A stretch of 64,000 nt of DNA from Opisthocomus hoazin. Taxonomy: Eukaryota > Chordata > Aves > Opisthocomiformes > Opisthocomidae. Under the pieces are notes generated by a model that saw only the letters and a program-made list of their open reading frames with translations, was not told the origin of the DNA and made no database searches. The stretch spans positions 6,014,001-6,078,000 of the forward strand of contig NC_134440.1 of assembly GCF_030867145.1 (NCBI RefSeq), in the 5' to 3' direction. A program made the position numbers and the translations under genes. Shown here one piece after another: positions 21,061-33,616 of this stretch. How positions within the stretch are numbered: position 1 is the stretch's first letter; every line of letters starts with the position of its first letter.

Positions 21061-24000
21061 TTAAAATTCAAGCTGGAATAAAGCAAAGAGAAGAGGAAAA
21101 AAAGAAAAAACAGATGACAACTGTTACTAATTTCAACAGCGGGGCTGCAGACAGAATTCCCTGAAAGCCCGGCTCTTTGGCTGGGGAGGCAGCTTTATGG
21201 GAAGGTAATAGGAAGCAGATGGGCTCTGCTCGGGGCCAAGAGGAAGGTTCAAGGTGCCTCCTAGTGCAGAGAAAAGGAATTTAACTGCTTTTAAAGATGC
21301 AGGGCCCGGCGGCTTCCAGGTTTCTCATCCAACTTTTGCAAATTATGAGCTCAGGTGTCCTTTTCCCTTTTTTGAGAGCGAAATAAATACAAACACAGAT
21401 ATCTGCTTCCAGCTTTCCCCGGTGAGAGGAAATACTTGCAGCGCACCCCCTAGTCCCCAGCCCTTCCACCGACATCTTCCCAACGTGCAGCGTCTGCAAG
21501 CAGCGAGAGCAGATCCCCGCGCCGCACCGCTGCAGCCCGAACAGCAAACCGCGTTTCTGGGCTGCGCACGAGCAACGGCCGTAAACGAAGGAAAGTCATC
21601 AGCCCTCACGGTTACTACATCTTTCTTCTGCAAAATGGGGTACCGGCACTTCCTAACCATGCCGGGGTTATCGCGGTGCCACGGCCCCGAGCTTGGCCAG
21701 CTTCGGCCCCGGCTCCCTCCCGACCCCGCCAACGGGCTGAGCAGCACTGCAGACCCCACGGGCGGGCAGCTACGTGGCTGTCGGGCGCAGCCCCTGCAAA
21801 CAGAGCACCATAGAGGTTTCTGCTCCTTCATCCACTCCAACCTCAAATTGTCCTACCAGTTCAAAAGTTACCATCGCAAGGAAGAGCTGCAAACACACAA
21901 CTTGTTCCACAGGCCTTATTTTCTCGGCAAACCAAGCTAAATACGGCGGGGACTGCACGGTGCTGGGATGCATGGCTCCTGGGCACTTGGCAGCAGCATC
22001 ACCACATTTCTCCGGCTTGCCCACCACCCGCACAGACCCCCTGCCCTGTGCAGTGGGCTGCTGCCTACTGCCTGTTATCACAGCTGCCCACCACAGCCAC
22101 ACAGCAAATCTCACAGTGCTTATAGCTCATGTATGTCAATCCTAAAATTGCCACGTTTCCTGAAAAAAACAGCCCCCTTCTCACCTGCTGTCGCTGCTTC
22201 ATGGAGGCCCACAAGTTTTGGCTGTAAACCCTTGGCTGAAATCTATTTCCCAAATACTGCCGCAAGGCAGGACAACCCCTCTGCGCGGTCCCCAGGGACT
22301 GTCCCAGTGTCAGCCCACGCTGCTCTGCTCCGGGGACACTCGGAAAACTGCCACGTGCCTGTTGCTGCCTGACCCACAGAGATGAGTGCCGTCAGAGCAA
22401 GGGGACACCGAGACCACCAGCCCCATCTCCACCTCCCTGGGAGAGCGAGCACACGGGGGACTCACAAAAAGCGCGAGGGCTGAGGAAATCATTTAACTGG
22501 GAACTGGAACTTCTTAAAAGTAACAGCCCTGGTGAGCTCCGGCAGGCAGCAGCCGAAGGCAGCCCTGCTCCCGTCTCCAGAGACAACTCACTGGCACCTG
22601 TGTGTGGTCAGCCTCGCAGCGAGCTGCACGTGCCGGTGGCCACCTCCAGCACCAAGGTCTCCAGCAGACATCCGAAGGCAGCTAGCAGAAAGCCACCTCC
22701 AGTGACCCAGGCCAGCCTTTTCGGCATAAAACCCCCACACAGGCTCCAGCTAGACATAAAAGCCCACACATCAAAACCAGAGTCTTCAAGAAAAATTAGT
22801 TGTTTCCTTGCACTTTCAGATGAGCCCATCAAACTCCAGCTTCCAAGCAGCTGATCTGCATGCCTAATTTAGCAGGCTGCTTGAGCCAGTTCAGAGGAGC
22901 AGGCAACACTGGCCACTCACTACCGTAGCAAGAAATCAGAGCTCAGCCCTTACAGCCAGGCACGGACAGGCCTGTTTGCAGTTCATGGCCAAAGTGGACA
23001 CCTTGCTTTCCCTCCGCTGCACCCAGCTGCTCTCTGTACCGCCAGCTCTGCCATCTCCACCAGCACCTCTGGCCTCTCCTCGCTGCTTGCGGTGTAAGCA
23101 GGGGAAGGGAAGGGCAGCAGGGGACAAGGAAACCCACCCGACACTCCTGCCTCCTCCCCTTGAAACCGCTCCCAAACCACTGCTCACCACCTCGACTCTG
23201 CGCACCCCAGGGTATGGCCAGGGCAGCTCCCTCCCTCCCGGCACCGGGTTGCCGATGCCGGCCTGAGCGGGGTGCCGGCCGGGGGCTGCTGGCCCGCTGC
23301 GTTTCCCCGGGGCAGCGGGTGCTTCATGCATGCGCGGTCCCCACCCCAGCTCCTGGCAGGTTCCTGCACGTTCCTGAGGACAGAGCAAACAGCATTGCTC
23401 CCCCCGGCCACGCTGCACCTCCTGTGGCAGGGGGGGAGAGGCCGGGTGGGCGCTGAGCACGCGGGGTATGCAAAGCTTCCCGAGGCCTCCCCGTTTTTCA
23501 GCAAGAGACCGTCCTGGTATTCCCGACAAAGTATTTGGCTGGACTGCTAAGTTGAAAACATGCTGAGTTGCAGATGGCAGAAGTCTTTCTGTAGTCATCC
23601 TGTCAGCATGACAGGACTTCCACTGGGAAGTAACTTCTCAGCTCCAGAGTAGCATTATGGGTTAAAACCAGAAAAACCAGCATTAACTAATCAGCATCTC
23701 ACTGCTAGGAGCATCGGCTGCAGAATGCGAAAAATGGGTTAAAGTCACAGGTTTGCAGAACTGAAAACAAGAGCTTGAACCTTAATCTGCTTTGCTGCTC
23801 CAAGCCTGGCCTCTCTAGGGGCACGGCAAGCAAAGAATTAAAAACACGTAGTTATCACTGCTCACCAGAAAACAGCAGCCTCCAGCCACGGGATGGTTAC
23901 TGCCTACACTGCTCTACAGCAGCCCTTTCGGATCCCCTCGCCACCCCCCCGGCTGCTCCTCTTATCAAGCCCACACTGGGATAAGCACGAGGGCTTCTGC

Positions 24001-25184
24001 CTTCCCCCATCCTGCTGGCACGCGGGCTGAGAGGGGATCTGCGACACTCACTGCAGCCCACCGCGCTGGTGAGGGCTGCTTCATCTCACCCTAGGAGCGG
24101 TTCTTTGCAGACACCCATCCCAGAGACCGCGGGGACAAATTTAGAGTTTGCCCAGGGGAGAGATGCTCCTTTGGCACTGTTAAAGTGAGATCCAACCCCG
24201 TCCAAAGGCGCTCACCACCAACATGGGAAATTCAGGCTGATGCTGCCAGTCAGAACCCAAGAGGCGAGGGGTCTGAGACGGGGTCTCCGTCCCCCTGCCA
24301 GCACCCTGGTCCCGCCCGGCGAGCAGGGGAACACCCTTCAGACCACCAGCTCCCTCTTGCAGGCTCGCTGCTGTGCTCCACGCCGGGCCCTGCTGTGCTC
24401 GAGCCGGGCACACCCTCCCTCCCTTTGTACAAGCAAGCTTCACAGGGGCTTGGGCTCACTCCAGTACTGTGTGGGAGTAGTTTTTTTTCAAAAACACGAG
24501 AATTGTTTTACAGTCAAGTCTATTCAGTGCAATCTTAGTGAGGAAAGGACTGAATAACCCCCTTGCTCCTCTCCAAAATCCAGCGGGATCTTTAATTTCA
24601 CCAGCAAGGGGGCAAAAGAAACCCATAACAAAGCGAGGGCATATGAGTGGAGAGCTGGGAGCACCGACCTCTCGCTGACACCGACTGCTTTGCTTTCTGG
24701 AAATACTATCTCTCTGTTACATAAGGATCTGGCCCTATCTGGAAAGCTGGGGTCACTGCATTTCTCCAAGCGTGGTAAAATGTTCGGAGGTCCTCAACAG
24801 GAAAGCATGAGAGAAGTGCCAGCTCCTACCATCATCAGGGAGGGGTGTTCGGCACGGGGCAGCGCGAGCCCCAGGGCTGAGCACAAAGCTCGCTGCTAGA
24901 CCAGCCAACGTCAGCCAGAGGTAAGGTGGCTACGGAGCAACGCAACGCTCTCAGCCTTGGACTTCTTTTGCTTTAAGGAGATGACTCCACCAAGCAGGTC
25001 CACTTTCAGACGGGACTTATGCAATAGTTTGGAGCCGCTCCATGTGACCCAGACTTGCTGGCCCCCTGCCACCACTCTCCTTGCTGGCTTCAGCCGTGCA
25101 CAAAACAGCAGAATTAAAAAGACGACCGAGCAGTCATTAAAAGAAAAAGGTGCATCTCACCCACCATACGGTGCCCCTGCCAAC

Positions 25185-25400
25185 TACACACATGCACCAT
25201 GCACGTAAGCACACACATGCCATCCACATGCCTGCAGACCACCACTGCAGCTGTTTGTGTGCGAGGATGCCTGCTGTCTGTACGAGGGTACACACCACTG
25301 CAGGCACGCCTGTCTTCGGGACCCACACGTCCCTCTGCATGCCACCATGCACCGCCGATACCTCTGGATACGCCATGCACAAATGCTGGCTTTATATCTG
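25185..25400. repeat. Degenerate CA/CATGCA-rich simple repeat
   Basis: Repeated ACACACATGC, CCATGCAC and CACATGCC words over about 200 bases, with no constant period. It generates open frames in several registers, as expected of low-complexity DNA. Confidence 0.55.
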
Positions 25401-26420
25401 GCATCTCCACGTGTGCGTGACCGCCTTCTGCCTTCATAAAACCACCCCTTCTCTCTGCGGGGTTCAGCGCAGCCAGGAGGGAATCCAGATCTCCTGGGCC
25501 TCCACACAAGCGGCTCCATCCCCGTGGTCCCACTGCTCTCTCCGCACCAGCACAGAGCAACGCGGCTCTGCTGCGCTCAGGATGCCAGGAAACTGCCCCA
25601 GGCTCTCGGAAAAGGCCAGGAGCTCTCACACCTCTGAGCAGGCAGGGAAGCAGACGCAGCCACTGCAACAGCCCGGCGCGGCCATCTGCATCCCAGCAGA
25701 GCTGGCTCCCGCAGCAGCCCTGCAGCAGCCGTTGTGCTTACACAACACAGCAACACAAGGCACGGCGCCCTGGGGTTGCATAAAGACAAACACCCTCCTG
25801 TGCCAAAACTGAGCTCCACTCACCTGCATAACCACCACCAGCTCTCTCCAGAGGGGCATCAGATCTGAGAAAGGGATGTGCTGTTTGTCCCAGTTCAGGC
25901 AGTAGCACGTTTTATCAGTTGTACCTTAGAACAGCCTGTCACCGCTCACACACCAAGTGTGGCACCCTACATTTGACTCCTCCATCAACCTGGCCTTAGG
26001 GCAGAGCCATACCCCACACATCTGTAGTGCTGTACCTGTGCTGGGATCCTCCGACAGCAATGTGTCTGGTCATCAGACTGGAAGCGCTATGCCAGATGGC
26101 AGAGCCCCACTACAGCCCCTCTCATTGCCTGCCACGCCACGTGTGTCCGTGGTATGAGCAGCACAGTCTCATATGCTGAAGCTGGAGAGACAAGAGAGCC
26201 CCACTGAGGTTCCCAAGATCTTCCGAGGAGGCTCCTGTTACCCAGATGGTTTATGAGAAGCACTGTGGGACCTGCAGCGAGCACAGGCATCGGCAGCTCC
26301 TTCCACAGCAGTACCTAACGCTGCACCCCGCAACAGCACAGTCCGCAACATCCACAGGCGAAGGGATCCCGGCACTGCCTGCCTCCAGCACCCGCTGCTG
26401 ATATGGTCCTGCCAGCCCAA

Positions 26421-26545
26421 ATCAAAGAATAACTGAGGGTGGAAGGGACTCAAAGAGACCTCTGGTCCCACCCCACACTTAGCACAGGGTTAACTTTGAC
26501 AACAGACCAGGTTTGGATCACAAACCCCAGGCTGTCTCAGGGGGT
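26421..26545 (-). mobile_element. CR1 LINE 3' tail fragment, antisense, diverged
   Basis: ATCAAAGAATAACTGAGGGT, GGAAGGGACTCAAAGAGACC, TCTGGTCCCACCCC and AGGGTTAACTTTGACAACAG match the reverse strand of CR1 3' ends (GGAAGGGACCT..., GGTCCAACCC..., AGGGTCAAC...), with more substitutions than the copy at 12515. Confidence 0.75.
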
Positions 26546-29500
26546 CGCAAGGAAACGCAGTGAGCTGTGGAGCGGGACCCTAAAGCAACAAACTCAGTTT
26601 GGATTGCGTTGTCCCAGGACATCAGAAACACATCCTTTCAGAGAAGCGGCTGCATCGTGGTGAGACAGAGAAAGGGAGACGAGCCCTTGCTGGCCAGAGA
26701 GGTGGCTCATCCTGATCTGCCCTACCTGCCCCACTGCTTGCTTGGCCGTGTGCTTCCAGCGCCTCGGGACCGAGACTCCCCCTCCGCAGACCTCGGGGTG
26801 CAGGCAGCACCCGGCCTCCCAGGGCACTGACAGCACGATACCGCGAACGCAGAGCCTAGCTTCTGCCACCATCCCCGTAGCCTCCCCGCAAGCAGGTGAA
26901 TGCTACTGGCTTTGTTTCACAGAAGGGTGAAGCAATGCAAGCGGAGAAGCAGGCATTCTGTGCAAAAGCATGGGCCCCCCCCCCACGCAATCACCCTCGG
27001 GCCCCCTTCGTGCAAGGCAGCATGACCACGACTGCGAGCACCCACAGACCCCAAGACACGTTACCAGGGAGAAATGTGCCAGGGGTGCTCTGCAGTGGGA
27101 TGAAGTCTTGCAGACCACATTGAGCTATGGACTCCCTCCAGCCCTTACAGATCTGGAAGACCTGCAGATCATTCCCAGGCTCCGGCTCCCTTAAGCGAGC
27201 TCCGTGAGATCTGTGCAGAGAGTTTATGCGCCCTGTTTCCCTCCCTGCAGGTTCTCTGTTCAGGGAAACATGTGGCACAGATGGTTTGGATTTGATGGGG
27301 TATGGCAGGCTGCAACAGAAAATATGCCGACTCACAAGCACGTGTGGCTTCCTAACAAGGAAGCTGCAGACCAGAGGCCACCAAGTACATTCCTCTGTGC
27401 CCGGCCGTGGCAGAGCTGCCTTCATTCATGGCAAGGGATGAAGAGCTGCTAACCCCGATAGGACTGAACTCATGGTTTGCACTGTGGGTTTGACCGAAGC
27501 CACTTCAGGGTGAAGTCTTAGTCCTGCTGAGGTCAGTGGCACAACTCCCACAGTGGGAGGCCAGGATCTCACCCGTGAGTTCAGCTCAGCTGGAACCAAC
27601 CAACGTTTGAGTTCAGAAGGATTTGCAGAACTGCACAAGGAATAGATTCATTTTAACTCATTTTCCCTTTAGAAATTAAGCTATGATGGAAGAGTAAGAA
27701 ACACAATCGCAATAACGGTGGGTTGGGATGCTAAACAGAAGTGTAAAGACACTCAATAGTCAGACATGGCTTGCCCCAAGCATTCTTTCCTCAGCCTGGG
27801 AGAACGCAGAAAGTAAGAGAGCAGCAGCAATGGAGCAGCAGGATGGAGACCCCGCACTGAACGCGTGCCACTGACATCGCTCCACTGAAGTCAGATGGAG
27901 CTAAAATATTTGGGCAGAGTTTCTCAGTGGAGACTCTCCCAATTCTTGAATTGGTTGCAGACTTCATTGCAGGCACTCACAGTAACCAGGATGGGAAAAT
28001 TTGCTTTGATGGTGTCCCTTTAAAAACTCCTTCAATGTTGAAAAATGAGTCTGTACCCAGGCTGGCTGTTTTCCATGTTTCTCACTCCCCAGTCGCGGCA
28101 CGAGATCCGACCTGCTTACAGATTCCCAGGAAGTGTCTGTAACTGCTCGCCCTGCAAACATTTCCTACAGTGGTGGGGTCAAGCAAAGATCTTTTTGACT
28201 TGCGTATCTTCAGCACATCTGAGCTGACATCATCCAAATCATCCAAATCGCTAGTGAATTGTTTCTGAAAACTTGACAAATTTGGTCCAAATTCTGTTTG
28301 TTTTAAGTTCATTTGTGTTAACTTGAGATCTAGGCAGGACAGGACGTGACAAACACATCCTGCGGTGTTTCTGGCTTAGAATGAATGCTGGAAACTTGGC
28401 AAGAAAACTGGTTTTTGGAGTTGGGGGTTTCAGATAAGCTTTAGATAAGTCCTTGAATAGAATCATCCCCTGGGTGGGCCTGATGCAACCTGCGCTGAAA
28501 AGCCCTCCACGGAGCTGCTCCTCTGGGCAGCTGAGCCCGTGCTGTCTCTGGACCAGGCCTTCACATCATGATAAGCACACTTACTCCTCCCCGTAGCAGT
28601 CTCTGGGTGGCCTGGAGCCATCAGTGATAACAGAGCCTCTCATGTTACAGGTTTGCATGCTGGTACTCAAAAGGCCTCTCGCATGACTAGCAGACACTGT
28701 TTACGTTGAGCAGGCAACACCTTTCCTTCGGGCTATGCTTCATCCCATCGACTGCTCGCTCAGTTGGGGCTTATCGGTGTCTTCCTCTGCCAAATGAAAC
28801 AGTTCAGCCCCCAAGCCTTATCTGGGAAAAGCATGATTTACAGGAGATGACAGGACCTTTCCCATTCCACCCAACAAGCAGCTGCTTGGGGAATGCAACT
28901 GGAGACACACTGATGAGCGCTGGAGGTTTTAGGGATCTAAGGAGCGGAAGGAAAAGAGAGGGTGCTGCCATGGGGCAAAGCAGGAACAACGGGAAGCTGA
29001 GGATCGAGCAACCAGAACACTCGGCACGTTCCATATATGGAGAAACTTTGTGACACTGGAACAACCTCCCAAGAACTGGAGAAAGCCTCACTGACGGAGG
29101 CATTTCAGCCTAGTCCGTGCAAGGCTATGGTGAGCAGAGCAGAGGGAACACCCCTGCGCTGGCCGGGGAATTACCTGGGCACCCGACAAAGCATTTCCCC
29201 TTCTACCATCCACAGAGCAGGGGAGATCAGAAATGAACAAAGACTTCACAAGTCTTCCTGCTGCCACCCATCATACACCAGATCGCACGCTGTCACCACG
29301 TGAGCTCTGCTAACAAGAATATTAACGAGCAGAAGAAACAGATCTCTGGTGAGGCTGAGCTATCTCCAGCCAATATGGATGGGTATTGGCATGGACTGGA
29401 ACGGGAAAACAAACACCCCCTGAGGTGTACATCCCTGCGTATGCTTGACCAGAAAAGTCCCCAGAAATGAGTCTCTATTTGCAATTTTAAATTTTGCCGC

Positions 29501-30299
29501 CCAGCCACGGCTGGCGCTGAAGCAGGGTACCTGCCCGGGAGCTCCGGCCAGCCTCCCTCTTGGTTTGATTCTTCCCCTCTGGAAGATCTTTGCCAAGGTT
29601 ATTTTATAAACTCCTTTCTATTTATAGCACAGCTCCTTCAGCTCTAATGAGATAATCTTCTGGCATTTCACCATCACTAATATTTACTTTGATGTTTAAA
29701 ATAACATGTTCTGAGGGACTGATCTTTTTAAAAAAAACCTTTAAAACATAATGAAAGTAAAGAAATACACAACTAGCACCGCGAGGCCAAATGCCTGGTG
29801 ATGCACACGAAGTTAGTGACCTTGCAGCTTTTTCAGGGCAGACAGCTTCTAATCCTCTGACCGCATCGTACGGGAGGGAAAGAGGCATTGGCAGCTCCTG
29901 AAGATGGAGAGACACAGCAAAAGGGGGAGAGGGAACACGGTATGTGTTTATTCTCAGGAATGAAGGCAGCAAGGAACGTATAATTCTGTAACAGGGATTA
30001 TAGCTGTTGCTCTCTGTAATTGAGAGCCTCGCACAGAGCAGCTCTGCATAAGAGAATTACATTTTAGAGCAGCAAACATGCGATCAGATGGCTTAAGGCA
30101 ATAAAAAGAAAGCGGAGTGGTGTGGGGATCAGGGGAGGCGAGGGAGACAGCGCGCGAGGGCAGATGCCTGACTCCTGCTGTCTGCAGACACTTTGAAACA
30201 CAACCCTGCGTTTTTATGGAAACTCTGAATGTTGGAGAAGGGTGAACATGGTTTTCATTCTCATAAATGTTTTTCCAGCGTGCAATGCTCTTCGGGCTC

Positions 30300-30530
30300 A
30301 TTCCTTCTCCAGGGAGACGGTTCTGATTTCAAAGAACATTCGCGTTCCCTCCACCCCAGACCACCCCACTCCAACCTCAAAGACTCTTCTCTGGAAAAAT
30401 TATTTTAAAGAGTGTTTTACCTTTTCTAGTTTTTTCCCTTCTTTCTTCTTTTTCCCCTTTTAATTCCTTGAGCTTCTTTCCTTTTTTTTTTTCTCTTTCC
30501 CAGCAGCAGCCAAAAGCTTCTCTCTCCCCC
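30300..30530. repeat. Pyrimidine-rich low-complexity stretch with T runs
   Basis: CT-rich throughout, with TTTTTTCCCTTCTTTCTTC and a T run around 30481-30492. It is the mirror image in composition of the A-runs immediately to the right. Confidence 0.6.
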
Positions 30531-30718
30531 TCAGTCCTCAGTCCTGCGCGTGTCAGAAAGTTTCCAGGCTGAGGGTTTATGTCGCCTTCCTCAATAACCT
30601 TCTTCTGTCAGACCCAGGCAGCGCTGGAGCTAGAGCCTTTGCTAAAAAGTCTCCTTTCAGGAAGTGAGCAGTAATAAGAGAGCGGCTTGGAGGCAGCATG
30701 TATAGGGGCTGCTTCGAC

Positions 30719-30794
30719 AAAAAAAAAAAAAAAAAAAGAAAAAAACTTTACTCAGGAATTTTGCCAGGATTATCCAAAAAAAAAAAAAAAAAAT
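30719..30794. repeat. Two A-runs about 50 bases apart
   Basis: An A-run of about 17-18 followed by G and six more A (from about 30720), and a second A-run of about 17 ending near 30793. No element body is recognisable upstream of either, so they may be simple-sequence expansions rather than retroelement tails. Confidence 0.8.
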
Positions 30795-30977
30795 CCCCAA
30801 ACCCGCAAGGCTGTAAGTCCCGCCCTGCCTGCTGACATCAGTGCAGAAGGCAGGTCTTGCCTGCAACAGTATAAAACTAATCAGCGAAGCCTTGCTGCAA
30901 AGGAGCAGGCAGCGATCTTCCCCGGGCAGCCCGGCTGCAGGCAGAGCCCCAGGGGCGATGCTGGCGGCTCCCTGGCC

Positions 30978-31045
30978 GATAAAACCTCCCAATAAAAGCG
31001 ATAAAGCAAGGAGGTCATGCTGACAGCGGCAGACAGAACAGATAA
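30978..31045 (+). promoter_or_regulatory. Cluster of three GATAA motifs (candidate regulatory site)
   Basis: GATAA occurs at 30978, 31000 and 31041; the last two lie in the repeated phrase GATAAAGCAAG. GATA factors are central in T-cell and other blood lineages, and the nearest gene to the right is ZAP70, but it is 22 kb away. The motif is short, so the cluster could be chance. Confidence 0.25.
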
Positions 31046-31090
31046 AGCAAGCCAGGATTTGGGGTTTTTTTCTCCGCAACAATGAACATT

Positions 31091-31130
31091 CCGCCATTCT
31101 TCATTTTAACCCGTCATCCTTCATTTTAAC
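31091..31130. repeat. 20-bp tandem duplication, two copies
   Basis: CCGCCATTCTTCATTTTAAC at 31091-31110 is followed at once by CCGTCATCCTTCATTTTAAC at 31111-31130, differing at two positions. Confidence 0.85.
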
Positions 31131-33482
31131 CGGAGCTTTCAAAACGCTTTTTAAAAGCCAGCAGTCGTGTGATGAAATGGCCTTAATAAAGGCAGCTGTG
31201 CTCTACAGTAGTGTTAGGTATTGGCTTTAAATTTAAAAAAGAATTTGCTAATGTTTTAAGAGGTCCCTTCCCTCCCGAGTGACATCATTTTCGCCCTGCT
31301 GGCTCTCGTGCTGCCGTGATTTCTCTTGTTCTGCTGCCACCACGGAGTGTCCCACAGAGGACAATGCATTTCGAAAGTAAAGAATAAACACTGCAAATAA
31401 TAAAATATTGCTTACTTAAAAACAAAGCCCTCTTGGGACACATAAAACAGTAAGCAACAACAAAGGGCAGGAGCTCATTTCCTTCTTCCTTCTGAAGGCG
31501 TCTTTGAGATTAGAATGCTGACTAGTAAGCCTCGGGAAAGAGAGAATTACCTGGCAATTCTGCAAATATTACACAAACGGGCCCTCCCAAACTGCCATGC
31601 GCTGCCCTGCTTTGCTCTGGACACAGAGGGGGACCCTGGGGAAGGACACAGGGAAAGGGTGGCAGCGCCCAGCAGCAGACCACCAGCCTGAGCCCATCCC
31701 TGGGGACCGAGGGACCCCAAAACCATCCTCAAGGAGCCGTTTAGTACAAGAGGATTTGAACGAAGAGTAAAGGGGTGAAAAGCTGCTGGGGGAAGATGGA
31801 AGCTAAGTCTTAGAGGAAGCTCCCTGAGCATGAGATCCCTCCGCCCAGGAACCGATTGCAAGGGGGGGCTCTGGGAGGGGGGTAGGGGCTTTGCAGCCCT
31901 GGGAAGCGCAGTGTGGATGCCAGGTCTGCAGGACAGCCAGCCCCTGCAGCCTGCGTGTCCTGCCACGGCCCTTCTAGGCGCTGGCATTGCCAAATCCACA
32001 GGATCCAGCCCTGGGGCAGACCTGAGCAGCCAGGGCTCTTGGTGACGGTCCTGCGTGCCACCCAGGCTGACCCAGCACTAGTCTGTAACCATCTGACCAT
32101 TACATGGGAACAGAGAAAGGAAAAGCCACAAAGGCCTGGCCAGCCCTGTGTCCTAATCGGATGCCGGCCATGGCATGTCTAAGAAAAAGGATTAAGAAAA
32201 AAGCAAGAAGCTATGGTACTTTTTGCAGTATATCCTCCTACATCCTCTGCTATCACTAAACTAAGTGCAGGGCTGAACATATGCCATAGGCTGTATATTT
32301 CCATTTAACAGCCATAATTAGTTTTCTTCCACGAACTTGTGTAAACCCTTATTGAAGCCCTCTGAACTCCACGGCTAGCACAGCAGTGTGACCCGAGCAG
32401 GGGATGCCCGGGAAGGACCTCCTGAGCCTCCGCTGGCCTCAAAGCGTTCAGTATTACCTGACAGACATGCTCATCCTAACAGCCCTGAGAAAACAAGGGA
32501 AAACACTCCTTCACTCCCAGAAACAGATGCCTGACGGTGGGATTCCCCAGCCCCACGTAAGCACAAGGGCCACTCTTCCTTACAGGCGCTCAGACTGGAA
32601 AGGCCTGGCTCTCTGTTTGAAAACCGAGTTCAAACGGGCTGCAATTGCTGGGCTGGATTTTTGGCTGGTTCCCTGGCAGGGTGGAAAGAGCGGTTTCCTT
32701 CCTCCTCAAGCTGGGCTAGCCATTGTCTGAGCCCCAAAGCACATACATAAGAGCAACTAAACAAAGTATTTAGGGTTTAATTGAGTGATGCCGCTTCTGG
32801 CCAGGGAAAAACTAATTGCTCAAAGTGTGTCCCAGAGCCACACCGGGACTTTCTGTCTGCTGAAGCTTGTCTCCAAGCACGCTCGGTGCGTAATGAAGAG
32901 GGACGGAGGCTGCAGACGCCCATCTTCCCTGCCCAGCAGCGAGCGGCTCAGTGCTGCCTGTCCCTCTCCTTTCGCAGGGAAACTTGCTTTTCCCCTGACG
33001 TGCAGGGTCTCCAGTCCCTCCTGGATAGTAAGTAGAGACTCCTGACATACAAGGACACACAATCGGTGTGCTTGGGACTCTCCCCCTCCCAGCCCTGTAC
33101 CCAAAAGTAGTACTGCTCTGAGGACCCTCTCATACTCTTACCAGACCACGCAAACTTCTGAGCTCAAAACCTAGGTCTGGACCTGTCTCTGAAGGGGTGA
33201 TGGAGCCACCATGGAGTTGCACGCACCTTCCCAAGCCAAGGCCTCCATCACTCACACAAAAGCCCAGAAAATGGAGAAAGGTAAAGGGACCAGATACTCA
33301 AAGACAAGAGGCAGAGGACGTTGGACTGTCTGGAAAAAAAAAAAAGGTTTCACAGACTGCCACTACAATTCATCTCCAACATCACACAGTGCCAGCCGGT
33401 TGGTACCTCTCTTTCTAGGATGAGGAGACAATGGTGCATTTCCAGGAGACACTTGAAATCCTCTCCCTCCACTCCCCTGTGT

Positions 33483-33616
33483 CCCCACTCACCCCAGGGA
33501 TGGAGGGGGGCCCTATGCTCCGTACAGCACCCAGACCCCAGGCCCGGAGCCCCACTCACCCCTGGGATGGAGGGGAGCCCTGTGACCATCACAGCACCCG
33601 GACCCCAGCCCCGCAG
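33483..33616. repeat. 67-bp minisatellite, two imperfect copies
   Basis: Copy 1 (33483-33549) starts CCCCACTCACCCCAGGGATG and copy 2 (33550-33616) starts CCCCACTCACCCCTGGGATG. Both continue with GGAGGGG, CAGCACCC and GACCCCA in the same order. It gives a repeated Gly-Met-Glu/Pro-rich open frame that should not be read as a protein. Confidence 0.88.

Larger units (their letters stand above)
21061..30720. other. Intergenic DNA, left part
   Basis: No gene supported. Moderately CpG-rich patches occur at about 21430-21800 and 23215-23470. A CA-rich/CATG-rich stretch lies at about 25185-25400, an 11-base C run at about 26974, an antisense CR1 tail at about 26421-26545 and a pyrimidine-rich stretch at about 30300-30530. 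The long frame on the minus strand at 22936-23598 is low-complexity Gly/Arg/Pro with no recognisable domain. Confidence 0.6.

Noticed and set aside
22936..23598. 220-codon minus-strand frame in the intergenic region
   Set aside because: Lies in a GC-rich patch; the product is Gly/Arg/Pro/Ala-rich with no conserved motif.
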